From contig CAXBDI010000064.1 of assembly GCA_963974445.1 (NCBI GenBank), positions 1 through 21,500 on the forward strand: DNA of 21,500 nt, read 5' to 3'. Both the position numbers and the translations under genes were made by a program. Positions 15,107 to 21,500 of this stretch are shown piece by piece. The stretch is from JACKII01 sp963974445 (GTDB lineage: Bacteria > Pseudomonadota > Alphaproteobacteria > Bin95). The notes beneath the pieces are model-generated. The model saw nothing but the letters and a program-made list of their open reading frames with translations. It was not told where the DNA came from and did not search any database. Within the stretch, counting starts at the first letter, position 1. Each line of letters opens with the position of its first letter.

Positions 15107-15667
15107 TCAAAAATAGAGGTGCGAGACCAGGATTTTCATGCCGATTGCGATCAGACCAAGACCCCCCAATGTCTCGATCACGCTACCGATGCCTCGGCCC
15201 GCTGTATGGCCAATCCGCAGGCCAATCCAGGTCGCCGCAAAACATACAACGCCGATGGTCAGCAATGTCTGCAAGATTGAATCGGTTATCAATGGCAACG
15301 TCATGCCGACGACCAGCCCATCTATGCTGGTCGCCAGACTGGTGAGCACGATTGCCGGCCAATGCCGTGGCAGTTCTGTCCGGGCGTCATCGTTCGCCGC
15401 GCCAGCCCGGACGATCATTCTGGCTCCCAACACCGCGAGCAACGCAAAGGCGACCCAATGGTCCACGGCCGACATCCAGTGGCCGAAGGAACTGCCGAAC
15501 ACATACCCTATTGCCAGCGCCAGGGTTTCGAATGCTGCAAAGCTGGTGGCGATAGAAATGGAACGATTAGTTGGCAACCGCCCATTCTGTGCGCCTGCCG
15601 CAACCGAAGCAGCAAACGCATCCGTTGAAATGCTAAACGCCAGAGCGATGGCGGTAAAAGATATCAT
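15107..15667 (-). CDS. mntP: Manganese efflux pump MntP
   Basis: This 186-residue inner-membrane protein exports Mn(II). It has the two-fold repeated MntP architecture: six hydrophobic helices, with the paired metal-binding signatures STDAFAASVAAGA near the N-terminus and TSIDGLVVGMTLP in the second half, and the family ending GGLGLIAIGMKILVSHL. Acidic residues in these helices (the Asp of STDAF, ETLAL, the Asp of SIDG) are retained. The start at ATG 15667 gives MISFTAIALAFSISTDAF, which aligns in length with the E. coli N-terminus as I recall it, with GGA 9 bases upstream; ATG codons at 15679 and 15682 are alternatives. A site resembling an MntR operator lies about 90 bases upstream in an AT-rich region, pointing to Mn-dependent control. 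Confidence 0.93.
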   Translation of the reverse strand: MISFTAIALAFSISTDAFAASVAAGAQNGRLPTNRSISIATSFAAFETLALAIGYVFGSSFGHWMSAVDHWVAFALLAVLGARMIVRAGAANDDARTELPRHWPAIVLTSLATSIDGLVVGMTLPLITDSILQTLLTIGVVCFAATWIGLRIGHTAGRGIGSVIETLGGLGLIAIGMKILVSHLYF

Positions 15668-15755
15668 TTGCTGATCCATCATATTATACAAAACTGATAT
15701 ATAGTATGAAATTCATTCTTTCAAATAATAATTTACAAGTAATATGCTATGATAT

Positions 15756-15769
15756 TTAGCCTATGCTAA
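15756..15769 (-). promoter_or_regulatory. Putative MntR operator upstream of mntP
   Basis: On the mntP strand the sequence is TTAGCATAGGCTAA, a perfect inverted repeat TTAGC-N4-GCTAA with A/T flanks. Its core TAGC-N4-GCTA is the same as in the proteobacterial MntR boxes upstream of mntH and mntP in enterobacteria, as I recall them. It lies about 89 bases before the chosen mntP start, an upstream position compatible with activation by MntR-Mn. No mntR gene lies in the window. Confidence 0.65.
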
Positions 15770-15870
15770 TTTTATATCTACGATCTACGTTTTGAATATA
15801 TGGTTACTCTGCTGGATTGGCATGGGTTCCCGTTGTCAGCGATGTCCACTGACGTTTTTCGGCTCAAACG

Positions 15871-15886
15871 CTTGCGGTACCGCAAG
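15871..15886. promoter_or_regulatory. 16-bp perfect palindrome, candidate operator
   Basis: CTTGCGGTACCGCAAG is a perfect 16-bp palindrome lying 89 bases before the dctP start. With no central spacer it looks like a dimeric repressor or activator site rather than a terminator. The family of regulator cannot be named, and no regulator gene is adjacent. Confidence 0.5.
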
Positions 15887-15975
15887 TCATACGACTATGG
15901 TGCGATCAGCGCCTGCATTCCCGACGGGCGTCGCGATCAATAATGCCCGATCAGTAAAGGATGAGGAGGAACGCC

Positions 15976-17025
15976 ATGCGGAGAATTCTACTCGGAGCCG
16001 CCGCCGCGGCTGTCGCAATGACCTTTGCCCCCGTGGTGGGCGCGAACGCCGCCGAGATGGTCGATGGCCCGCGCGTACACTGGAACTACGCCGGCTGGGG
16101 CAAGCCGCGGGCATCCAGCGTGATCTATGAGAACTTCGGCAAATTTATGAAGGAGCGGACCGGCGGCAAGTTCAGCTTCACGGTTCATTGGGGCACGCTG
16201 TCGAAACCGCGCGCGGTGTTGGACGGCTTGAGCCTCGGCGCCTATCAGAGCGGCACGTTCTGCGCCAGCTACTATCCGGCGAAATTGCCGGCCCATACCG
16301 GACTCGACCTGCCATTCCTGCCGATCAACACGTTCGAGCAGCTTCAGGGCGTCACCGAGGACTACTACAATCACGAGACCTTGAAAAAAGAGACGGCCAA
16401 GTGGAACAGCATGTATTTCGCCAGTTCGCTGCTGCCGCTCTATGAGGTTATCGGTAAAGGTGAGCCGCCGAAAAGCCTTGATGACTGGAATGGCATGCGT
16501 ATTCGTGCACTCGGCCAACAAGGCAAGGCGATGGAGAAGCTGGGTGCAGTCCCGACCTCCGTTCCAGCACCGGATGTTTACACGTCGATGGACCGTGGCC
16601 TGATTGACGCTGCGGCCTTTGCCTATTACTCCCATGAAAGCTATCGCACATACGAGTTGGGAACATGGTTCACCAGCGGCCTGGACATAGGCTCCATTGC
16701 CTGCGGCATGCTGTTCAATACCAATGCCTACGAGGAACTGCCGCAGCAATACAAAGACCTGATCGCCGAGTACAAAGACTCCGACATGGGCTACAAAGCC
16801 CAGATCGTCGCCTATGAGGTGACAGAAGTCGAATTGCCGAAGAAGTTCGTCGAAAAAGGTCTGACCGAACTTAAGATCGGCAAGCAAGAGCGCGCCGACT
16901 TCAAGAAAATCGGCGGTGAGCCGGTCTGGAATGCCTGGGTCGAACAGATGACCAATGAGTATGGCTATGACGGTCAGGCATTGCTCGACATTCTGCTGAC
17001 CTCGGCTGAAAAGTACGGCGGCTAG
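15976..17025 (+). CDS. dctP: TRAP transporter substrate-binding protein DctP
   Basis: This 349-residue periplasmic receptor captures the substrate for the TRAP transporter encoded immediately downstream. A clear signal peptide is present: MRRILLGAAAAAVAMTFAP then VVGANAA with a cleavage site near residue 26. The mature protein shows DctP-family features: an early strand (VHWNYAGWGKPRASSVIYENFGKFMKERTGGKF), LSLGAYQSGTF, and the ligand-clamp region DWNGMRIRALGQQG (about 170-184), where TRAP receptors place the arginine that binds the substrate carboxylate. The substrate is therefore probably an organic acid. AGGAGGA at 15963-15969 lies 6 bases before the ATG at 15976, which decides this start over an in-frame ATG at 15961. 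The 101-base gap to dctQ allows higher receptor expression than permease. Confidence 0.95.
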   Translation: MRRILLGAAAAAVAMTFAPVVGANAAEMVDGPRVHWNYAGWGKPRASSVIYENFGKFMKERTGGKFSFTVHWGTLSKPRAVLDGLSLGAYQSGTFCASYYPAKLPAHTGLDLPFLPINTFEQLQGVTEDYYNHETLKKETAKWNSMYFASSLLPLYEVIGKGEPPKSLDDWNGMRIRALGQQGKAMEKLGAVPTSVPAPDVYTSMDRGLIDAAAFAYYSHESYRTYELGTWFTSGLDIGSIACGMLFNTNAYEELPQQYKDLIAEYKDSDMGYKAQIVAYEVTEVELPKKFVEKGLTELKIGKQERADFKKIGGEPVWNAWVEQMTNEYGYDGQALLDILLTSAEKYGG

Positions 17026-17126
17026 CCGCTATCGCGGAGTGACTGGCGGGTCGGCTTAGGCTGTAGTGGCGGTTTGCCGGCCCGGCATCACGATTTTTTT
17101 CACAGTTTTCTTGCGGAGTGGCGCGC
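17026..17126. promoter_or_regulatory. dctP-dctQ intercistronic hairpin
   Basis: This gap contains a compact stem TGCCG-GCC-CGGCA (17075-17087), followed six bases later by seven T residues. It may stabilise or attenuate the transcript so that dctP is made in excess of the permease genes. The stem is short, so this is tentative. Confidence 0.35.
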
Positions 17127-17765
17127 ATGAGCACCGCTGATATTCCTGTCAACTCAGTACTGTACAAGATCGATCAAGCCTATCACGGGCTGGAAAAAGC
17201 ACTGAACTATCTGGCTGCCATGTTTTTGTTTTCGCTGATGCTGTTGGCCAGCTCTGAAGTGGTGGCACGCAAGCTCTTCAATTCCCCGATCTACGGCCAG
17301 GCCGATCTGGTCGAAATCTCCATCCCGACAATGGGCTTTTTCGGGCTGGCTTATTGCCAGCGCATGGCTGGCCATGTGCGGATGGAGATTGTCGTTCAGG
17401 CGTTGAAAGGCCGGGCGCACTGGCTGTTCGAGTTTGTCAGTAACTTCGCCACCATCATTATCTGCGCGCTGCTGATCTATGGCACCTATAACCACTTCCT
17501 GCGCGCTTATGAGCTTGGCGACAGCACCATGGATGTCGAATTGCCGGTGTGGCCGCCAAAACTGATCATTGTGCTGGGTTTCTGCGTCTTGTTCGGCCGG
17601 CTGATCATTTCGTTCTTCGGATATTTGCGGATGCTCCGAAACCCGAATCAGGAGGCCTACGCGGTGCCGCGGTCGCTGATCACCGAGGAAATCGCGGCGG
17701 CAGAGGCAGAGGCGGCACGCGATGCGATCGGCGACGACGAAGTCGAAAAGCCGGAGCGCCGCTAG
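17127..17765 (+). CDS. dctQ: TRAP transporter small permease DctQ
   Basis: A 212-residue inner-membrane subunit with four hydrophobic helices (about 27-44, 64-78, 104-121 and 145-166). It carries the DctQ landmarks GHVRMEIVV (82-90) and the ELPVWPPKLIIVLG segment (138-151), where P-W-P-K before the last helix is typical. DctQ joins DctM to form the sodium-coupled carrier. The C-terminal tail is unusually long and charged (LITEEIAAAEAEAARDAIGD...), probably a cytoplasmic helix. GGAG at 17115-17118 lies 8 bases before the ATG at 17127. The dctM ATG follows the stop codon with no spacer, so the two are translationally coupled. Confidence 0.93.
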   Translation: MSTADIPVNSVLYKIDQAYHGLEKALNYLAAMFLFSLMLLASSEVVARKLFNSPIYGQADLVEISIPTMGFFGLAYCQRMAGHVRMEIVVQALKGRAHWLFEFVSNFATIIICALLIYGTYNHFLRAYELGDSTMDVELPVWPPKLIIVLGFCVLFGRLIISFFGYLRMLRNPNQEAYAVPRSLITEEIAAAEAEAARDAIGDDEVEKPERR

Positions 17766-19130
17766 ATGCTTGTCGAACCCTTAACACTCGGTATCGCCGG
17801 GATGATCTTGCTCGGCGTTCTTGTCGTCATCGGTATGCACGTCGCATACGCTGGCGCATTGGTTGGGCTGCTCGGTCTGGTGATGACCATCGGCGTCCAG
17901 CAATTGCCGCCAGGCGAGGGCACGATTTGGGACGCGTTTGCCATCGGCTTCGAGCCAGGCATCGGCATCGCCGGCATCGTGCCGTTTGCGGAGTTGGCGC
18001 ACTACTCGCTGAGCGTGCTGCCGATGTTCATCCTGATCGGCTATATGGCGTTTCACGCCCGCCTGACCCAGGGCGCGTTCTATTGCATGCGCATGTGGTT
18101 CGGCTGGATGCCGGGCGGCCTGGCGATTGCGACGGTGTTTGCGACAGCCGCGTTCGCCGCGGTCTCCGGCGCATCCACCGCCACGGCGGCGGTGTTCAGC
18201 CGGATCGCCATTCCGGAGATGCTGAAATACGGCTACAAACCGGGCTTTGCCGCGGGTGTTGTGGCGGCGGGCGGCACGCTCGCCTCGTTGATCCCGCCAT
18301 CGGGCATCCTGGTGATCTACGCGATCATTGTCGAAGAATCGGTTGGCCGTCTGCTGCTGGCCGGTTTCATTCCAGGCATCATCTCCGCCGTCATCTATGC
18401 TGGATCGATTTGGGTCCGGGTGAAGCTGAAGCCCGAACTGGGCGGCCCGACGGCGGCGGCGTCCTGGAGCGTGCGGTTCAAGTCGCTCGGTCAGATGTGG
18501 GGCATCATCGCCGTCGTCGCCATCATCATGGGCGGTATTTACACCGGCTGGATGACGCCGACCGAATCCGGCGCTGTCGGTGCCTTCGTCATTTTCTGCC
18601 TGGCGCTCGCCCACGGCATGACCTGGAAACAGTTCGTGCACGGCCTGGCCGAGTCCGCCCGCACCACGGTGATGATCATCACCATTATCTGGGGCATTCT
18701 GATCCTGGTGCGTTTCCTGGGCTTCTCGCAATTGCCGGGCGAGTTGGAGGCATTGGTCACTGGGCTGGACGTTAACCGCTACTGGGTCCTGTTGGTGATC
18801 CTGTTGATGTACGGTGTGCTGGGCATGTTCATGGATGCCATCGGCATGCTGCTGCTGACCTTGCCGCTGGTGCAGCCCATCATCCTATCGTTGGGCTTTG
18901 ATCCCATCTGGTTTGGCATTATCGTGGTGAAGATGGTGGAGATCTGCCTGATTACGCCGCCGATCGGCCTGAACTGTTTCGTGGTCGCCGGCGTCAGGCC
19001 AGACATCCCGCTGCTGGATATCTTCAAAGGCATCTGGTGGTTCTTCATCTGCGACGTGTTGACAGTCGCCCTGTTCGTTGCCTTCCCCGGCATCGTTCTG
19101 TGGCTGCCCAACCAGATGTTCTCTGGCTAG
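17766..19130 (+). CDS. dctM: TRAP transporter large permease DctM
   Basis: This 454-residue polytopic inner-membrane protein forms the transport channel of the TRAP system. It shows repeated long hydrophobic helices, the GASTATAAVFSRIAIPEMLKYGY segment (about 138-160), the SLIPPSGILVIYAI re-entrant hairpin (about 176-189), a TGWMTPTESGAVGAF motif (about 260-274) and the matching LITPPIGLNCFVVAG hairpin near the C-terminus. The paired PPSG/PPIGLN motifs are the two halves of the elevator-type transporter. Length is slightly above the common 425-430 residues because of a longer first loop (LPPGEGTIWDAFAIGFEPG), as in several DctM-like large permeases. It starts directly after dctQ and is followed by a rhodanese gene 25 bases on. 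Confidence 0.94.
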   Translation: MLVEPLTLGIAGMILLGVLVVIGMHVAYAGALVGLLGLVMTIGVQQLPPGEGTIWDAFAIGFEPGIGIAGIVPFAELAHYSLSVLPMFILIGYMAFHARLTQGAFYCMRMWFGWMPGGLAIATVFATAAFAAVSGASTATAAVFSRIAIPEMLKYGYKPGFAAGVVAAGGTLASLIPPSGILVIYAIIVEESVGRLLLAGFIPGIISAVIYAGSIWVRVKLKPELGGPTAAASWSVRFKSLGQMWGIIAVVAIIMGGIYTGWMTPTESGAVGAFVIFCLALAHGMTWKQFVHGLAESARTTVMIITIIWGILILVRFLGFSQLPGELEALVTGLDVNRYWVLLVILLMYGVLGMFMDAIGMLLLTLPLVQPIILSLGFDPIWFGIIVVKMVEICLITPPIGLNCFVVAGVRPDIPLLDIFKGIWWFFICDVLTVALFVAFPGIVLWLPNQMFSG

Positions 19131-19155
19131 ATCCTGATCAAAGGAGTACCGAACT

Positions 19156-19560
19156 ATGGCGATAAAAAAGGGCATCAAACAGCTTCTGGAAGAGGCGAAC
19201 GCCCGCATCAAGACGGTCTCGGTAGACGAGGCGAAAACGATGCATGGCCGCGACGATGTCGTCTTCGTCGACATCCGCGACGTGCGCGAACTGGAGCGCG
19301 ACGGCATGATCGAAGGCGCCACCCACGCGCCGCGCGGCATGCTGGAGTTCTGGGTCGACCCGGAAAGCCCCTATTACCGCGCCAACCTGAACGATGAGAG
19401 CAAGCAGTACCTGCTCTATTGCGCCAGCGCCTGGCGCTCCGCCCTGGCCACCGACCGCCTGACCGAAATGGGGATGGAGAATGTCTCCCACATCGATGGC
19501 GGCCTGACCGGCTGGAAAGCCGCCGGCGGCCCAGTGCAGGAGCGCAAGAAGAAAGAGTAG
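19156..19560 (+). CDS. Rhodanese-like domain protein
   Basis: A 134-residue single-domain rhodanese. The family marks are DIRDVRELERDGMIEGATHAPRG (39-61), the active-site loop CASAWRS with Cys89, and the C-terminal GGLTGWKAAGGPV (115-127). It would transfer sulfane sulfur through a Cys89 persulfide. A predicted cytoplasmic protein: no signal peptide, lysine-rich ends. The loop C-x-S-x-W-R-S-A is the form common in single-domain bacterial rhodaneses. AAGGAG at 19141-19146 lies 9 bases before the ATG. It is the last gene of the TRAP operon, just before a strong terminator, so it is probably coexpressed with the transporter; whether the transported acid contains sulfur, or this is chance, cannot be told. 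Confidence 0.92.
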   Translation: MAIKKGIKQLLEEANARIKTVSVDEAKTMHGRDDVVFVDIRDVRELERDGMIEGATHAPRGMLEFWVDPESPYYRANLNDESKQYLLYCASAWRSALATDRLTEMGMENVSHIDGGLTGWKAAGGPVQERKKKE

Positions 19561-19588
19561 CGCATCTCTCTGAAGCGCAATAACGACA

Positions 19589-19625
19589 AGCCCCGGCGGA
19601 TCACACCCGCCGGGGCTCTTTTTTT
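19589..19625 (+). terminator. Strong rho-independent terminator of the TRAP operon
   Basis: AGCCCCGGCGG (19589-19599) pairs perfectly with CCGCCGGGGCT (19607-19617) across a 7-base loop, giving an 11-bp GC-rich stem, followed by C and seven T residues. It lies 28 bases after the rhodanese stop codon and closes the dctP-dctQ-dctM-rhodanese unit. Confidence 0.93.
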
Positions 19626-19685
19626 CCGGCCGTAACCGGCGCGTCATACTAGCGGTGAGAACTCTCGACCTATTATTCGGCGACA

Positions 19686-19773
19686 ATTGCGAGGCGGAGC
19701 CGAGGCAATCCACCGCCGGAGGCATTGCAGCCCTGCCGGTGGATTGCCGCGCCGCCCAGCGGCGGCTCGCAAT
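19686..19773. repeat. Imperfect palindromic dispersed-type repeat
   Basis: ATTGCGAG (19686-19693) and CAATCCACCG (19706-19715) are mirrored by CGGTGGATTG (19737-19746) and CTCGCAAT (19766-19773). The nested arms make an 88-base palindromic element. The ATTGCGAG...CAATCCA / TGGATTG...CTCGCAAT pattern is a common intergenic repeat form in bacteria. No open frame or transposase is linked to it. Confidence 0.75.
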
Positions 19774-19807
19774 GACGCCGAGAGGTGGGTGTGCGGTGGC
19801 GTTGGCA

Positions 19808-20002
19808 TCAGCCGCTCAGCGGCTCTGCCTTTGACGCCCGGCTTTGCCGCCCTTCCACCCGGGCGAAGATGGTGGGCATGCCGTGATCCACACGCTCCCC
19901 CTCAGGTGCGGAATACAAGTGGCAGTCGCGATGGAATGCCTGGCGCAGCTTCCCGGTATCGCCATGGCCAAAGCCGTCGCAGTACAGCTTCAGGATTGAG
20001 CA
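19808..20002 (-). pseudogene. Remnant of an NTF2/SnoaL-like (lumazine-binding-like) gene
   Basis: On the minus strand about 64 residues read ILKLYCDGFGHGDTGKLRQA, then FHRDCHLYSAPEGERVDHGM and PTIFARVEGRQS. This matches the N-terminal half of small nuclear-transport-factor-2-like proteins, whose pattern is Y-x-DG-x-x-x-GD-x-x-x-L-x-x-AFH followed by a V-x-GR segment. The frame then runs into unrelated sequence and a stop at 19808, so the C-terminal half, about 60 residues, is missing. There is no plausible start with a Shine-Dalgarno before it. The repeat element at 19686-19773 lies just beyond the broken end, suggesting a deletion or insertion there. I read it as a decayed gene fragment, not a working gene. 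Confidence 0.6.
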
Positions 20003-20108
20003 ATCTATCGAATTAAACCTATGACTAGCTTGTTGTCCATTCGAGCAACAATTTGGTTGTGGTGGAACTCCAATCCGTGGTGAGATTTGCGTGAAAGGAG
20101 CCGCGATC
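20003..20108. other. Upstream region of the acyl-CoA dehydrogenase gene
   Basis: A 106-base, relatively AT-rich stretch between the decayed NTF2-like fragment and the acyl-CoA dehydrogenase. It should hold that gene's promoter; I cannot name boxes with confidence. AAAGGAG at 20094-20100 is the Shine-Dalgarno. Confidence 0.4.
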
Positions 20109-21323
20109 ATGGACCTCGCCTTTGCCCCTGAAGACGCTGCCTTCCGTCAGGAAGTCCGTAAATTCCTGGCCGAAAAGCTTCCCGAACGCCTGCGCTACAA
20201 GGTCGAGAACGGCGTCGAGCAGCAGTACGACGACATGCTGGAATGGCACCGCATCCTGGCGAAACAAGGCTGGGTCGCGCCGAACTGGCCGCGGGAATAC
20301 GGCGGCCCCGGCTGGACTCTGACGCAGAAATACATCTTCGACGAGGAGTTGGGGCTGGCCGGTGCGCCGCGCATCGTCACCTTCGGCATCAACATGTGCG
20401 GGCCGGTGCTGATGGCCTATGGCACGGAGGAGCAGAAGCGGCGCCACCTGCCGCCGATGCTGGCTGGAGAGAAGATTTGGTGCCAGGGCTATAGCGAGCC
20501 CGGCGCCGGCTCCGATTTGGCGTCGCTAAAAACCGAGGCGGTGCGCGATGGCGGCGACTACGTCATCAACGGCTCGAAGATATGGACGACCAAGGCGCAT
20601 TGGGCCGATTGGGTGTTCCTGCTGGTGCGGACGGCCAAGATGGAGAAGCGGCAGCAGGGCATCTCCTTTCTGTTGGTCGACATGAAAACGCCGGGCATCG
20701 AAATCCGGCCGATCCACCTGATCGACGGCCTGCACGAGACCAACCAGGTCTTCTACACCGATGTGCGCGTGCCGGTGGAAAACCTGGTCGGCGTCGAACA
20801 CGAGGGCTGGGGCATCGGCAAATACCTGCTGGCGCACGAGCGCATGGGCGGCGGCTCGCTGGGCCATCACAAGGCGTTGCTGCGCCAGCTAAAGCACATT
20901 GCGTCGCTGGAGAATTCCGGTAGCGGCGTGCCTGTGGCCGACGATCACAGCTTTGCCCGCGAGATCGCCAGCATTGAGGTAGAGTTGCAGACTCTGGAGG
21001 CCTTCAACCTGCGCGCCATCGACAAGGTCAGCCGTGCCGGCGATCTGGGCGCGCAAGCGCTGGGGATGGAGGCGAACCAGTTCAAAATCCGCAACACCGA
21101 AATCCAGCAACGCCTGACGGAGTTGAAGGTGCAGGCGCTGGGCTACTACGCCAACCCCTATGTATTCGGCGCGCTCACCCAAGGCTGGAACGAGCCGCCC
21201 ATCGGCGCGGAATACGCCAACGGCGCAACGCCGGCGTACTTCCACTTTCGCAAAGTCTCGATCTACTCAGGCAGTAACGAAATCCAACACAATATTATTG
21301 CGAAGGCGCAGTTGGGGCTTTAA
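20109..21323 (+). CDS. Acyl-CoA dehydrogenase family protein
   Basis: This 404-residue FAD enzyme oxidises an acyl-CoA to its 2-enoyl-CoA. The three-domain fold is complete: N-terminal helices (1-120), the FAD-contacting beta domain with WCQGYSEPGAGSDLASL (124-140) and VINGSKIWTTKAHWADWVFL (152-171), and the C-terminal helical domain ending YSGSNEIQHNIIAKAQLGL (386-404). The MCAD-type catalytic glutamate is absent at 387 (Ser in IYSGS). Glu244 in LAHERMGGGSLG resembles the isovaleryl-CoA-dehydrogenase position and may serve as the base. That makes branched or bulky acyl-CoAs plausible, but no substrate can be assigned. AAAGGAG at 20094-20100 lies 8 bases before the ATG, which favours this start over an in-frame GTG at 20091. 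No electron-transfer flavoprotein genes are in the window. Confidence 0.93.
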   Translation: MDLAFAPEDAAFRQEVRKFLAEKLPERLRYKVENGVEQQYDDMLEWHRILAKQGWVAPNWPREYGGPGWTLTQKYIFDEELGLAGAPRIVTFGINMCGPVLMAYGTEEQKRRHLPPMLAGEKIWCQGYSEPGAGSDLASLKTEAVRDGGDYVINGSKIWTTKAHWADWVFLLVRTAKMEKRQQGISFLLVDMKTPGIEIRPIHLIDGLHETNQVFYTDVRVPVENLVGVEHEGWGIGKYLLAHERMGGGSLGHHKALLRQLKHIASLENSGSGVPVADDHSFAREIASIEVELQTLEAFNLRAIDKVSRAGDLGAQALGMEANQFKIRNTEIQQRLTELKVQALGYYANPYVFGALTQGWNEPPIGAEYANGATPAYFHFRKVSIYSGSNEIQHNIIAKAQLGL

Positions 21324-21500
21324 CTAAGCGCCCAGGTCAGCTTCGTAATGCGAGGATGAAATTGTTTGTGGCGCGCCACCCTCACATTTTCACCCGGCCT
21401 GGATCGGAATGATTTTAGGTTTGTTCATAACCTGCATTGACGAAGTGTAACTGCTCACGTGGCTGGCAGGAATCGGTCCATTCCGGCGATATTGCTGCCC
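21324..21500. other. Non-coding end of window
   Basis: No gene, terminator with T-run or RNA gene is apparent in these 177 bases. A 12-bp perfect palindrome GTGGCGCGCCAC lies at 21368-21379. The stretch may contain the promoter of a gene beyond the window. Confidence 0.4.

Larger units (their letters stand above)
15668..15975. other. Divergent regulatory region mntP / dctP
   Basis: About 300 bases without a gene. The half next to mntP (15680-15800) is strikingly AT-rich and holds possible minus-strand promoter elements (TTGAAA at 15724-15719; TATAAT at 15688-15683, which are not ideally spaced for each other) and the MntR-like site. The half next to dctP is GC-richer and holds the 16-bp palindrome at 15871-15886. 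A weak hairpin GTCAG/CTGAC with a T5 run (15836-15858) is also present. Confidence 0.5.

Noticed and set aside
15668..15800. yybP-ykoY Mn riboswitch upstream of mntP
   Set aside because: The conserved loop sequences of that riboswitch are not visible in this AT-rich leader, and the likely 5' untranslated region is short. The MntR-like site is a better explanation for Mn control.
15818..15833. Sigma-54-like promoter (TGGCATG...) upstream of dctP
   Set aside because: The -24 half fits TGGCAYR, but the -12 half reads CCCGT instead of TTGCW, and there is no other support.

Overview
The window looks like a chromosomal segment of a high-GC, Rhodospirillales-like alphaproteobacterium. The evidence is GC-rich codon use, the coaBC-dut-moeB gene order, a TRAP transporter operon, GTGTCCCGGGCTTGACC-type palindromic intergenic repeats, and a promoter matching the alphaproteobacterial general-stress sigma factor EcfG. 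The genus cannot be fixed from the sequence alone. No tRNA, rRNA, CRISPR array, insertion sequence or prophage was seen.

Layout. 149-2017 (-) is recQ, divergent from an MFS transporter (2305-3498). Next are a 55-residue CsbD-family stress protein (3596-3763) with an EcfG-type promoter, a SAM-dependent methyltransferase (3936-4955) and an MmgE/PrpD-family enzyme (5067-6446). A palindromic repeat then precedes coaBC (6571-7791), which overlaps dut (7788-8246). Directly after dut sits an AT-rich foreign-looking gene (8266-8916), followed by moeB (8939-9733) and an overlapping DsrE-like gene (9726-10121). An ADP-forming acyl-CoA synthetase (10205-12322) leads into three tightly packed genes I do not recognise (12347-14081). 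On the minus strand lie a PaaG-like enoyl-CoA hydratase/isomerase (14098-14934) and the Mn efflux pump mntP (15107-15667). From 15976 a complete TRAP transporter (dctP, dctQ, dctM) runs into a rhodanese gene and ends at a strong terminator (19589-19625). A gene-poor stretch with a dispersed repeat and a decayed NTF2-like gene remnant precedes an acyl-CoA dehydrogenase (20109-21323).

How the genes fit together. Much of the window is CoA and acyl metabolism: CoA synthesis (coaBC), acyl-CoA formation, enoyl-CoA hydratase/isomerase and acyl-CoA dehydrogenase, plus organic-acid uptake (TRAP, possibly the MFS protein). moeB and the DsrE-like protein belong to sulfur-carrier chemistry.

Most worth a second look: the AT-rich gene inserted between dut and moeB, with weak resemblance to uracil-DNA-glycosylase-like proteins; the three-gene unknown module at 12347-14081; the putative MntR operator upstream of mntP; the EcfG promoter of the CsbD gene; and the 16-bp perfect palindrome upstream of the TRAP operon. 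None of these proves a new system; the first two are the best candidates.
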